From Massilibacillus massiliensis (GTDB taxonomy: Bacteria > Bacillota > Negativicutes > FLKF01): a DNA stretch of 64,000 nt. Made by a program: the position numbers and the translations under genes. The notes beneath the pieces are model-generated. The model was not told the DNA's origin and made no database searches. It saw only the letters and a list, made by a program, of their open reading frames with translations. Positions 34,601 to 43,830 of this stretch are shown in pieces; position 1 is the first letter of the stretch, and each line of letters starts with the position of its first letter. The stretch lies in contig NZ_LT575483.1 in NCBI RefSeq assembly GCF_900086705.1, positions 2,617,189 through 2,681,188 on the forward strand, in the 5' to 3' direction.

Positions 34601-35851
34601 AAGCTAGATACCTCTTACCAGAATAAAGAATCAACGGCTGCTCAGTTTAAGGCGTCTAGTTCAGGAATTACTGCGATTGCCGATAACGAGTTTCATAATC
34701 GGCGTTATGAGGGTGCGATTGATGGTAGCTGGAAAATAGGGAAAAATCATCTGGTGGAATTCTTATTTGACTATTCTAGAGAGACTATGAATGTCGATAC
34801 CAACAATTTTGATGCCTGGCCGCAAAATGTCAAGAGCGTTACTGGTGTGATTGATTCTTATAAGCAATTTTTCAAAACCGATTATAGTACCGATAATTAC
34901 TTCTTCCAGGTGCAGGATACTATGAGGATGAATCGCAGTGGTAATTTTTCTTTTACTCCGGTGTTGCGTGCTCAAAAGATGACGATGAATGTTGATTTGG
35001 GTGATCCCGATATCGGGCAATGGCTCTATTCTTATGGATTGGGTCTTAAAAAAGTACAGAATGACCACTGGACTTTTCGTGGTACCTATGGGACCTACTT
35101 CAAATTCCCGAATTTTTATGAGCTTTTTGGTGACGGAGTCAATGTGTTGTCCCGCTGGGAGATGTATCGCAGCAGTTACTCTGATTTTCTCCTGAATTCT
35201 TATGTAGAGCATGGCAATAGCTGGGATGTCAGCGCCAATTGGCAGGGGAAAGCTTTCAAGGCAGACACCGATGTGACACTGACCTATTTTAACCGAGAGG
35301 TTAAAAATCTAAGTACTTACGCGATCAATCCGTATGGTTATGGGTATTATTCTAACCTAGCTGCCGGTAAAATTCAGGGAGTGGAACTGGAGGGCAAATT
35401 GAACTGGCGGCGGTGGAGCCTGTTACAATCCATCACTTGGAATGATTCGTTAATAACTAAAAGCGGTATGTTCAATATGGTTACGAAAGCCGAATCCCAA
35501 GCGGGAAATCCGTTTCCTTGGGTACCGGAGTGGGAAACCAATACCCGTTTAAGCTACCGTTTTCCAGGTGATAAGCTTACCGTCTTTGGTGAATATCATT
35601 ATCTAGGTAAAACCGGTGTCTTCTTGGGTGAGTCATCTGCACTTTATGACTCGCTTGGGTTGACCAATATTGGTCTGAAATATGATTTCAATACTACAGT
35701 TAAATTGACTGCTGGCGTCAACGACCTGTTCAACAAAGGTCCGAACCAGTTGTGGCGTAGAACCGGATACGGATCTATGGACGGTATCGGTAATGTTGCT
35801 TATCCGCAGCAAGGTCGGACGTACTATATGACGGTACAGTATTTCTTTTAA
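31607..35851 (+). CDS. Fusion of an autotransporter-type beta-barrel with a TonB-dependent receptor
   Basis: 1414 residues from TTG 31607 behind TAAGGAG. Order: signal peptide (1-34, cut after AYA); short beta-helix-like passenger (about 40-270); autotransporter-type barrel (about 280-612), opening with ANAQLSMRNLWRMEDGLFWK and ending in WRFGG; Gln/Thr-rich linker (613-705); TonB-box-like TLTPLVVEGKR near 716; plug domain (about 740-850, LPDLLQTVSGVYVQRL, VNIYIDGV, GSPLGGAINIVTKK); 22-strand receptor barrel to the C-terminal YFF. There is no stop or frameshift between the halves. Cobalamin riboswitch control and a following TonB gene suggest a cobalamin or corrinoid importer with an attached second barrel. 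Confidence 0.88.
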   Translation: MRKRKNLISEVKKRRVLLVALVALALIHITPAYASEILNDATPALKKNMKNTSFAIGAGETVTTWSGNKEQSGIINVRYNGNIVVLGGGIWRPMDATSLRLQNGTFELYKDALVDMSYKYGENYPANSWNSNITRSDRGFIAYNAILHNGAILRMNVNDDYSDDFAFDNPQLTAGEDSAMVKVQIRYCKNFGGTDWEASKANYLSGSTSNIISLLNLDSNVANKLNFVGQSYYIDDSLHKYLFVPELTSETSTDPYTGAISKSYKVDWTATRTDLISQGVLSAANAQLSMRNLWRMEDGLFWKRGEELRFANSQGQNEGADGPWAQVWRGKYSFDGAYGSDFGQSYNGIQVGYDKAREGKLFGGKLYTGLFLSLLNSDVDFRQHTMKSGLDEALYSSSIGDLKSKGIGLYTSWLGDKGHYLDLTVRGSKLNNKYKYYDADDVLYDNDYSTWAYGAGFRYGYQKDLPRGWYIQPQVGISYGTMKAYSFIQANNMRYNQDKMEMLIGRLGISAGRNFGSGDRQGTVYARAAVNHDFKDGGSASADAMNYSSYYQKNVVASSMAMDNLAGHDTWYEFAVGTNLQTGKDRNTFVELTKTVGGKVNTDWQVNAGMSWRFGGGVSPQTAKPPQADKTIQDDQSVSGVSKTVDDEKLITPTAQTFEQPDNKIQVNQEDQSKTDQATQVEAASQTDTTTVITNAFAPETAPIVTFDSESGIFTLTPLVVEGKRPDWEKNLSPGTVSVIHVPEYKGEMKNLPDLLQTVSGVYVQRLSGTGHHTVARVRGSSGGQVNIYIDGVLVNSTADAAVDLSTIPIENVDHIEVYRGYVPARFAGSPLGGAINIVTKKPQETKGSISTGMRSFNGYAGNLELTAPLGEGSLLFALNRDQSKGDFHYDKYHPWGNVHDSAEPRWRRNNDYHNTDALLKWQDDHWFAKLTYKNNGTGLPDSASQDWADASLDTIRQHYGDRVAESVMKLNNRYLETTKTELLLGRRQTTGNLEWGWKLDTSYQNKESTAAQFKASSSGITAIADNEFHNRRYEGAIDGSWKIGKNHLVEFLFDYSRETMNVDTNNFDAWPQNVKSVTGVIDSYKQFFKTDYSTDNYFFQVQDTMRMNRSGNFSFTPVLRAQKMTMNVDLGDPDIGQWLYSYGLGLKKVQNDHWTFRGTYGTYFKFPNFYELFGDGVNVLSRWEMYRSSYSDFLLNSYVEHGNSWDVSANWQGKAFKADTDVTLTYFNREVKNLSTYAINPYGYGYYSNLAAGKIQGVELEGKLNWRRWSLLQSITWNDSLITKSGMFNMVTKAESQAGNPFPWVPEWETNTRLSYRFPGDKLTVFGEYHYLGKTGVFLGESSALYDSLGLTNIGLKYDFNTTVKLTAGVNDLFNKGPNQLWRRTGYGSMDGIGNVAYPQQGRTYYMTVQYFF

Positions 35852-35881
35852 ACAGAAACTTCACAACGCTGCAGCTATGAC

Positions 35882-35922
35882 CACAACTAGGCCTTGAAAT
35901 TATTTTATCTAGGCCTAGTTGT
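35882..35922 (+). other. Intergenic hairpin after the receptor fusion
   Basis: ACAACTAGGCCT pairs perfectly with AGGCCTAGTTGT around a TTGAAATTATTTTATCT-like loop. No T run follows, so it may be a processing or stability element inside the operon and not a terminator. Confidence 0.7.
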
Positions 35923-35974
35923 AGATATTAATAACATAAAATATTGTAAATTTTTGAATTGAGGGGGTGTTTTG

Positions 35975-36871
35975 ATGAAGCAGTACGTAATATTGCAAGA
36001 CAAGCGAAAGGTGGGTACCGGCTGGTGCCCGCCATTGCCTGATTTACGCGACTATAATGAGTATCATCCTAATCTGGAAGAAACTGTACAGAAATTGGGC
36101 ATAGCCAATGACGTTTCGTTACCGAATAAGATAGATTTACGGCAATGGTGTACGCCAGTTCAAACGCAAGGAAAACTGGGGGCTTGTACTGCACATGCGG
36201 CGGCAGGAATCATTGAGTATTTTGAAAATCGGTCCTTTTCCCGGAATATTGCCGCTTCCCGGTTGTTTATTTATAAAAATGCACGTAATTTACAAGGCGT
36301 GACTGGTGACAAAGGCGCTTATATCCGAGATACAATGGGCGCCTTGGCATTGTGTGGGGTGCCACCAGAAAAATATTGGCCCTATACTGAGAAGGTTCCG
36401 GACTTTGATAAAGAGCCGACTTCTTTTGTTTATGCGGTAGCCGATAACTATGAGGCTCTACAATATTTTTGCCACAATGCAGCAAGTGCGAATAAATCGC
36501 CTACTGATGTACTTTTCAGTGTGAAAAAGTATCTTACTGCTGGTATTCCTGCCATGTTTGGTTTCTATGGATTTTCTTCGTTTATGCAGTCGGATGTTGC
36601 TGGCGGAATTCCCTATCCTGGGGTAGATGAACAGGCACAGTGGGGGCATGCCGTGACCGCTGTTGGCTATGATGATGCAATCAAAATCAAAAATACCCAA
36701 TATAACAAGCAAACAATCGGTGCACTTCTAATCCGCAATTGTTGGGGTAGTAACTGGGGCGACGCTGGATATGGTTGGCTGCCCTATGAATATGTACTCG
36801 ATAAACTGGCGACAGACTTTTGGTCGCTTTTGAATATGGAATGGGTAGAAACTGGGCAGTTTGGAATTTGA
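35975..36871 (+). CDS. Papain-like (C1 family) cysteine peptidase
   Basis: 298 residues from ATG 35975 behind GAGGGGGTG; an in-frame TTG three bases earlier is less likely. The papain active site is complete: oxyanion Gln65 and nucleophile Cys71 in QTQGKLGACTAHA, His225 in WGHAVTAVGYDD, and Asn255 in IRNCWGSNWGDAGYGWLPY. The usual first cysteine of the papain motif is replaced by Leu. There is no Sec signal peptide and no long inhibitory propeptide; the N-terminus starts with a short basic stretch and KVGTGWCPPLPDLRDY. It lies between the receptor fusion and tonB in the B12-controlled operon, so release of cobalamin from a binding protein, or processing of the fusion, are candidate roles. Confidence 0.88.
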   Translation: MKQYVILQDKRKVGTGWCPPLPDLRDYNEYHPNLEETVQKLGIANDVSLPNKIDLRQWCTPVQTQGKLGACTAHAAAGIIEYFENRSFSRNIAASRLFIYKNARNLQGVTGDKGAYIRDTMGALALCGVPPEKYWPYTEKVPDFDKEPTSFVYAVADNYEALQYFCHNAASANKSPTDVLFSVKKYLTAGIPAMFGFYGFSSFMQSDVAGGIPYPGVDEQAQWGHAVTAVGYDDAIKIKNTQYNKQTIGALLIRNCWGSNWGDAGYGWLPYEYVLDKLATDFWSLLNMEWVETGQFGI

Positions 36872-36933
36872 AGGATACGAGGGCAGGCAAAACTTTAGTT
36901 GCTATTACATAGAAAGGAAAGTGAAACAATCAA

Positions 36934-37701
36934 ATGGAGGAAGCAACGCGTTGGCGTAAAGCAGCTATCATTTCACTGCTAATGCATGCATGCTTTTTGT
37001 CAGTCATTGGGTTACTGATTGCCAAGACGATCACAATGGATGAAGTTCCGGAACGGTATATTGAGGTGGAATTGATTGGTGAGATAAGTAGAGACGGTAC
37101 AGTGATGGGGAATTCTGTTGTTGGTGATGCTGGTAGCAATAAAGTTTCGGATATGTCTGCTACTGTATCTCATGCTAGCACTTTGATAACAGAGAAAGTG
37201 CAGACGCCGTCGGTCGTGACTGACACGCATAGTTTGTCAGTACTGGCAACTGAACCTAGTGCACAATCAATAGGTGTAAGCGCCGCTTTTGCTTCCAAAG
37301 GCGGAGGCACAGCGGATACGGGATCCGGTAATGGTACAGGAAACGGTGCCGGTTCTGGTCTAGGAGCAGGGAAAGGAAGTAGTGGAACTGGAAGTGGCAG
37401 ATCGGGTAATGGTGGCGGCGGTATTAATTTGCCAAGCATTCAATCGCATGTTGAACCTACCTATCCGGATCAAGCAAAACAAGCAGGTCAAGAAGGAACG
37501 GTAGTACTCCAAGTTCAAGTATTGGAAAATGGCAGTACTGGAAATGTTGTCATTTATCAGTCCAGTGGCTGGCGTTTATTAGATGATGCAGCCATAGAGG
37601 CGGTAGAGCAATGGAGTTTCAATCCAGCAAAGGAACGTGAATCTGGTCAGGCGATAGTATCTTACATTACAGTGCCAATGATATTTCGACTAAAGACATG
37701 A
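36934..37701 (+). CDS. tonB: TonB energy-transducing protein with Gly-rich linker
   Basis: 255 residues from ATG 36934. Cytoplasmic N-terminus, one transmembrane segment (about 10-29, AAIISLLMHACFLSVIGLLI), a periplasmic linker, and the C-terminal TonB domain (VEPTYPDQAKQAGQEGTVVL, then AIEAVEQWSFNPAKERE). It couples the proton-motive force to the receptor in the same operon. The linker is Gly/Ser-rich (residues about 125-168) and lacks the Pro-Glu/Pro-Lys repeats of classical TonB. No exbB or exbD is in the window, so these must be supplied from elsewhere. Confidence 0.92.
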   Translation: MEEATRWRKAAIISLLMHACFLSVIGLLIAKTITMDEVPERYIEVELIGEISRDGTVMGNSVVGDAGSNKVSDMSATVSHASTLITEKVQTPSVVTDTHSLSVLATEPSAQSIGVSAAFASKGGGTADTGSGNGTGNGAGSGLGAGKGSSGTGSGRSGNGGGGINLPSIQSHVEPTYPDQAKQAGQEGTVVLQVQVLENGSTGNVVIYQSSGWRLLDDAAIEAVEQWSFNPAKERESGQAIVSYITVPMIFRLKT

Positions 37702-37724
37702 AAGCGATAAAATTCTTTAAAAAT

Positions 37725-37770
37725 ATAACTTCTGCCAAATTGTTCGAGAACTTGGCAGAAGTTATATTTT
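37725..37770 (+). terminator. Terminator of the cobalamin operon
   Basis: ATAACTTCTGCCAA pairs with TTGGCAGAAGTTAT and is followed by ATTTTT. The gene-free stretch from here to 38120 is AT-rich; no riboswitch, small gene or clear operator was recognised in it. Confidence 0.92.
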
Positions 37771-38120
37771 TATAAGTAAAGATGAAACGAAATCTTGTAG
37801 TTTTCACACGTAACAAAATAGTCTTTTTTTTATCTGATTTTAGTCTTGGATAACAATTCTTTTGTTCTTTGTAAAAACGTTTGTACTTTTTTAACCTGGA
37901 TAAGTCCTTAACATTTACGAATCAAGAAAAATGTCGTAAAATAGAAGTCATGTTGCGATAAAGGATTTATGATTCCCCTGAAAGTACAAATGGATGATAC
38001 GATTTTTGAGTTATCATAAACTTGTTATCATAGTATATCCATAGTTTTTTCAATTGCCCCGCATAACCTCTTTGTCGCAAGGTCGTTTGTTTAAAAGAAT
38101 TTAGAAAAAGAGGTTATTTC

Positions 38121-39542
38121 ATGAAAGAACAGCAAGACTCTGATATTCTGCATGAGGGATTGCATCGCGGCTTAAAAGAGCGGCATGTACAACTCATCGG
38201 AATTGGCGGCGCTATCGGCGTCGGACTTTTTCTCGGTTCAGCTTCAGCCATAAAAGCGGCTGGGCCATCGATTGTTTTAGCCTACGGACTGGGTGGAATC
38301 TTTATCTATTTCATTCTTCGTGCGCTCGGTGAACTTACAGTAGAGCAGCCGATTTCCGGTTCTTTTACTGCTTATGCTTATCAGTTTATTGGCCCTCTGG
38401 CGGGCTATCTTACCGGTTGGTCCTATTGGCTTTTTTGGGCTTTGGTTTGTATGTTGGAGACAACTGCCACCGGCATTTATGTGCAGTTTTGGTGGCCGGA
38501 TATGCCGCAGTGGATTGCGGCATTGGCCTGTACGGTCTTCTTAACGGTAGCAAATCTTGCCTCGGTAAAAGTGTTTGGTGAATTTGAGTTTTGGTTTGCA
38601 TTGATCAAAGTTCTCGCAATTATTGCTATGATATTTTTTGGCTTCGCGATGATTTTATTTGGTATCGGCAATGATGGTATTGCGATTGGATTTTCTAATC
38701 TTTGGTTGCATGGAGGGATTTTCCCGAATGGGTTATCGGGCTTTATTACATCTCTAGTCATGGTAGCGTTTGCTTTTTTAGGTATGGAATTGATCGGTGT
38801 GACTGCCGGTGAAGCTGAAAATCCTGAGAAAACAATTCCGGCAGCAATAGATAAGGTATTTTATCGTGTTTTAATTTTTTATGTTGGTTCGTTGCTCGTT
38901 ATCCTTTCTGTCTATCCATGGGAACAGATCGGCACAATGGGAAGTCCGTTTGTCTTGATTTTTGATCGTTTAGGAATTCCGGCAGCGGCTGGGATTATCA
39001 ATTTTGTTGTTATTACAGCATCTTTGTCGACTGGTAATAGTGGTATTTATGTGACTGGACGTACGCTTCATAGTCTGGCACTGCAAGGAAAGGCACCAAA
39101 ATACTTTGTCAAGCTCAGCGAATCGGCTGTGCCGCATCGTGGTATTTTGGCTTCTGTTGCCATGATGGTATTGAGCGTTGTTCTTAATTACTTTATTCCG
39201 GAAGAGATATTCAGCTATCTGATGAGTGTTATTACGTTTATCGGAATTTATGTATGGTTTATTATTATTTGGTCACAGCATAACTATCGTCAAAAACTTA
39301 GTGCGGCAGAAGTTGCTGAACTTAAATTTCCTATGCCGGGTTATCCGTACACTAGTTGGATGACACTTCTCTTTTTAGGATTTGTTATCTTTGCGATGGC
39401 GATAGATCAAGGGCATCGGATTTCTCTGGTGGTTGGACCTTTGTGGATGTTAATTCTGACCGGAATTTACTATAAGGCAGGATATCATAAAACGAATGAG
39501 GAAGAGACTAAATCTCTTAGCCCACAAATTAATCATGATTAA
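38121..39542 (+). CDS. Amino-acid permease (AAT/APC family)
   Basis: 473 residues from ATG 38121 behind AAAAAGAGG. Twelve predicted membrane segments. The family start LHRGLKERHVQLIGIGGAIG, followed by VGLFLGSASAIKAAGPS and ALGELTVEQPISGSFTAYA, is typical of the AAT subgroup (AnsP, GabP, ProY, LysP). It imports an amino acid with protons; the substrate cannot be told from these motifs. Monocistronic, ending in a hairpin. Despite 400 bases of leader, no T-box, lysine or other amino-acid riboswitch was recognised. Confidence 0.92.
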   Translation: MKEQQDSDILHEGLHRGLKERHVQLIGIGGAIGVGLFLGSASAIKAAGPSIVLAYGLGGIFIYFILRALGELTVEQPISGSFTAYAYQFIGPLAGYLTGWSYWLFWALVCMLETTATGIYVQFWWPDMPQWIAALACTVFLTVANLASVKVFGEFEFWFALIKVLAIIAMIFFGFAMILFGIGNDGIAIGFSNLWLHGGIFPNGLSGFITSLVMVAFAFLGMELIGVTAGEAENPEKTIPAAIDKVFYRVLIFYVGSLLVILSVYPWEQIGTMGSPFVLIFDRLGIPAAAGIINFVVITASLSTGNSGIYVTGRTLHSLALQGKAPKYFVKLSESAVPHRGILASVAMMVLSVVLNYFIPEEIFSYLMSVITFIGIYVWFIIIWSQHNYRQKLSAAEVAELKFPMPGYPYTSWMTLLFLGFVIFAMAIDQGHRISLVVGPLWMLILTGIYYKAGYHKTNEEETKSLSPQINHD

Positions 39543-39571
39543 AAAGACTCAGCCTTTGGGCTGAGTTTGGC
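39543..39571 (+). terminator. Terminator after the permease
   Basis: GACTCAGCC-TTTG-GGCTGAGTTT. Nearly the same hairpin occurs again at 39823-39852 on the far side of the palindromic element. Confidence 0.75.
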
Positions 39572-39591
39572 GTATAGACAAACTATGGACA

Positions 39592-39745
39592 GATAGGTAG
39601 CGGGTCGGTGGTGATAAGCACTCATCTGCGTCGTTACAGCAAGGTGCTGTTCGTCGACGTACAGAAGTACGACTCCTTCACAACCCCTTCACAACCCCCT
39701 ACTGCGCCTAGCATCTGAGCACTTCTCACCAACTGGCAACCTATC
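39592..39745. repeat. REP-like palindromic intergenic element
   Basis: About 155 bases with imperfect inverted ends: GATAGGTAGC..GGTGGTGATAAGCACTCA at the left, and the reverse complement GATAGGTTGC..TTGGTGAGAAGTGCTCA at the right. The centre has GTCGACGTAC-AGAA-GTACGAC and an 11-base tandem duplication (CTTCACAACCC twice). This is the structure of REP or RAYT-mobilised palindromes that occur many times per genome; copy number cannot be checked here. Confidence 0.7.
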
Positions 39746-39822
39746 TTCGTACTAGTTTATAAGTGAAACGAATTTCGTTATTTTCTAAGTTATCGACATA
39801 AATATATTATTTGCTTACAGTT

Positions 39823-39852
39823 TAAGACTCAGCCTTCGGGCTGAGTCTTTCA
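39823..39852 (+). terminator. Second copy of the GACTCAGCC hairpin
   Basis: AAGACTCAGCC-TTCG-GGCTGAGTCTTT. With the hairpin at 39543 it brackets the palindromic element, as if the element inserted into, or duplicated, the permease terminator. Confidence 0.75.
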
Positions 39853-39993
39853 GCGTTTTGGACGAATAAAATAGTTGGTTGGGAGGTATTACTAAACTTC
39901 TAGGAGAAGATAAAGTGATGATAAACATTCCTTCGTTCGTGATGAAAATTGTTTTTTTAATTATGTAAATCGTAAAGTTGAGGTTAACTATAT

Positions 39994-41088
39994 ATGCAAA
40001 TCATTGTTTATATTCTTATTGGAAGTATCGTGCTTATTTTTTTGCTTTTGAAATTCTATCCGCCTTTTGGAAAGAAATCGTCCAAAGAGCAAATAGAGAT
40101 ATTTAGACAATCTCCAAATTTCTCGGAGAATAAATTCGTGAATCAAATTCCTACACCTATGGAGATGAGTGCAAAAACTTTATTTAGTGCATTGAAAGAT
40201 TTTATAAAAGGAAATCCGAATCGAAAACCTGCCAGCCCTATTCCTGTAGAGTCTTTGCACAATGAGAGTTTGGAAGGTAAACAGCAGATCATCGCTACTT
40301 GGTTTGGACATTCTACTGTGCTGCTGGAGTTAGAAGGGAAAAGAATATTATTAGATCCCATGTTTAGTCAAGCACCTTCTCCGGTTCCTTTGTTCGGTAC
40401 TAAGCGTTATAGCAGAACTTTGCCGAGTGAAATAGAAAATTTGCCGCCGATCGATATGGTTCTTATATCGCACGATCATTATGATCATTTAGATTACGAT
40501 ACAATCATCAAACTAAAAGATAGGGTTAGCCAATTTTGTGTTCCTCTCGGCGTGGGTAAACATTTGGAGCTTTGGGGTGTACCCAAAGCGTGTATTAAAG
40601 AATATGATTGGTGGAATGAAGCGCAATTTGGCAGTCTGAAATTGGTTGCTGCACCAACGAGGCATTTTTCAGGCAGAGGATTGTTTGATCGCAATACAAC
40701 CTTGTGGTGCTCGTGGATCATGATTGGTGAACAAGCAAACGTCTATTTTAGTGGCGATGGCGGATATGGGCCGCATTTTGAAGAAATCGGCGAAAAGTAT
40801 GGTCCTTTTGATTTGACTTTAATGGAATGTGGGCAATACGATAAACGATGGTCAGCGATTCATATGGCTCCTGAGCAAACAGTGCAGGCCCATCAGGATT
40901 TGAAGGGAAAAGTTATGATTCCTATACATTGGTCGGCTTTTTCACTTGCCTTTCATGACTGGACGGATCCGATTGAGCGAGTAACGAAGGCTGCACAAAA
41001 GAATCACATAGAAATACTTACCCCGAAAATTGGTGAAAGTGTTGTGATTGGAGATAAACGATATGTGAATTCTATTTGGTGGAAATAA
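39994..41088 (+). CDS. MBL-fold metallohydrolase (UlaG/NAPE-PLD-like)
   Basis: 364 residues from ATG 39994 behind GTTGAGG. An N-terminal membrane anchor (residues 3-22) is followed by a metallo-beta-lactamase fold of the lactamase_B_2 type: TWFGHSTVLLELEGKRILLD, metal motif SHDHYDHLDYDT (H-x-H-x-D-H), VAAPTRHFSGRG, FSGDGGYGPHF and a late IPIHWSAFSLA. These are the marks of NAPE-PLD/UlaG-like hydrolases that act on phosphodiesters or lactones. The anchor suggests work at the membrane on lipids or envelope compounds. Substrate unknown. Confidence 0.87.
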   Translation: MQIIVYILIGSIVLIFLLLKFYPPFGKKSSKEQIEIFRQSPNFSENKFVNQIPTPMEMSAKTLFSALKDFIKGNPNRKPASPIPVESLHNESLEGKQQIIATWFGHSTVLLELEGKRILLDPMFSQAPSPVPLFGTKRYSRTLPSEIENLPPIDMVLISHDHYDHLDYDTIIKLKDRVSQFCVPLGVGKHLELWGVPKACIKEYDWWNEAQFGSLKLVAAPTRHFSGRGLFDRNTTLWCSWIMIGEQANVYFSGDGGYGPHFEEIGEKYGPFDLTLMECGQYDKRWSAIHMAPEQTVQAHQDLKGKVMIPIHWSAFSLAFHDWTDPIERVTKAAQKNHIEILTPKIGESVVIGDKRYVNSIWWK

Positions 41089-41211
41089 AGAACACGTTTT
41101 TGCCGTGTACGCAAAAGGTTAAAATCTCCTTTTGGCTGGTAAAGTCAAGGATTAAACCATTTAAAATATGCATGATGACTTTGGCGAAGTAGGATATTGT
41201 AAGCTTCTCTA

Positions 41212-41240
41212 TTGCCAAAATCAAAGAGTGTTGCTATAAT
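41212..41240 (+). promoter_or_regulatory. Promoter of the bglA-licT operon
   Basis: TTGCCA (41212-41217), 17-base spacer, TATAAT (41235-41240), 34 bases before RAT1. Confidence 0.82.
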
Positions 41241-41274
41241 GGTGCTAGTTAAATTTACAAAAAAATTTTACTTA

Positions 41275-41301
41275 GGATTGTTACTGGTGACAGGCAAAAC
41301 C
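41275..41301 (+). promoter_or_regulatory. RAT1: LicT/BglG-type ribonucleic antiterminator
   Basis: GGATTGTTACTGGTGACAGG continuing with CAAAACC matches the LicT-type RAT pattern closely. Its 3' end overlaps the 5' arm of the terminator at 41299-41352, the standard antitermination layout. Confidence 0.92.
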
Positions 41302-41352
41302 TAAATCAAATGCGGATAGAAATTCTATTTGCACTTGATTTAGGTTTTTTTA
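41299..41352 (+). terminator. RAT1-controlled terminator before the GH1 gene
   Basis: ACCTAAATCAA pairs with TTGATTTAGGT and is followed by TTTTTTT; an inner helix (AGAAATTCT region) adds length. Mutually exclusive with RAT1. Confidence 0.9.
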
Positions 41353-41386
41353 TTTCATATATGAATTTTATTTATTTGGGAGGTAA

Positions 41387-42811
<1,425 letters not shown>

Positions 42812-42887
42812 ATAAGATAGTTGTCACGTTTTTCGGTATTTTTGTGTCTAAAAAGAGAGAGTTGCATGTAAGCGAGAGGTGGCTGCC

Positions 42888-43724
42888 ATGATAATAAAAA
42901 AGATACTCAACAATAATGTCATTATCACTGAAAATGAAAAGGCACAGGAAATTGTAGCGATGGGGCGAGGCATTGCATTTAAAAAGCGCTGTGGCGACGA
43001 TGTGCCAAGCACGGCAATTGATAAAATATATACGCTTTCTAATCAAGAAATTTTTCGGCGGTTTGAGCAGCTTGTTCAGAATCTTTCATTGGAATACATG
43101 GAGATATCAAGTGAGATTATTGAGATGGCGGAGAAAAAATTACAAAAAAAACTTAATGATTGTGTCTACATATCACTTACCGATCACTTGCATATGGCAG
43201 TTACACGTTTTAGAGAAGGTGCTGTTGTCAAAAATATGATGGATTGGGAAATCAAACGCTTTTATCGAGATGAATATGCAATCGGGGAAAAGGCGTTAGG
43301 GATGCTGAATCAAAAATTTGGTTTGGAATTGCCCGTTGATGAGATTGGCTTTATTGCATTACATATTGTGGATGCGCAAATTGATAGCGATATACCAATG
43401 GCTGATCATATAACGAAATTGATACAGGAAATTACGAATATTGTGCGGCATACCTGCGCAGTGGAATTTGATGTAGAGTCTCTACAATATTATCGTTTTA
43501 TTACGCATTTGAAATTTTTTGCAAAACGTATGTTTACAGAAAAAGAAATTGTTGCTGAAGTTGATGAAGAAATAGAAAAACTCTTTCAGAAAAAATACGT
43601 GGCAGCGTATCGGTGTGTGCAAAAAATCGATACGTTCATTCAGATGAAGTACAAATATCAGGTGAGTGCAGATGAAAAATTTTATCTGATGATTCATATC
43701 GCTAAGGTAATAAGAACAAATTGA
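42888..43724 (+). CDS. licT: BglG/LicT-family antiterminator
   Basis: 278 residues. ATG 42888 (MIIKKILNNNVIITE) is chosen over GTG 42879 because RNA-binding CAT domains begin this way and GAGAGGTGG lies upstream. CAT domain at 1-57 (NNNVIITENEKAQEIVAMGRGIAFKK). PRD1 with His near 100 and 159 (LTDHLHMAVTRF, FIALHIVDAQI). PRD2 with RFITHLKFFAKRM and YLMIHIAKVI. The PTS phosphorylates such histidines to signal sugar supply. It is the only antiterminator here, so it probably serves RAT1 and perhaps the variant RAT2-RAT4. Confidence 0.93.
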   Translation: MIIKKILNNNVIITENEKAQEIVAMGRGIAFKKRCGDDVPSTAIDKIYTLSNQEIFRRFEQLVQNLSLEYMEISSEIIEMAEKKLQKKLNDCVYISLTDHLHMAVTRFREGAVVKNMMDWEIKRFYRDEYAIGEKALGMLNQKFGLELPVDEIGFIALHIVDAQIDSDIPMADHITKLIQEITNIVRHTCAVEFDVESLQYYRFITHLKFFAKRMFTEKEIVAEVDEEIEKLFQKKYVAAYRCVQKIDTFIQMKYKYQVSADEKFYLMIHIAKVIRTN

Positions 43725-43830
43725 GTTTACCAAGATGAAAAGAATAAAAAGTCTATTGTTTTATCGATTGTTCTCAAAATATAATTTTGAGGACGGTTTG
43801 AAAATAGTTAATAGAAAATTCAAAATAGTC

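Noticed and set aside
34763-35212. Minus-strand frame of 149 codons inside the receptor fusion
   Set aside because: Shadow of barrel-coding sequence. Ile/His-rich with no family pattern.
37771-38120. Possible amino-acid riboswitch in the long leader of the permease
   Set aside because: No lysine, T-box, SAM or glycine core could be matched. Left as unrecognised intergenic sequence.
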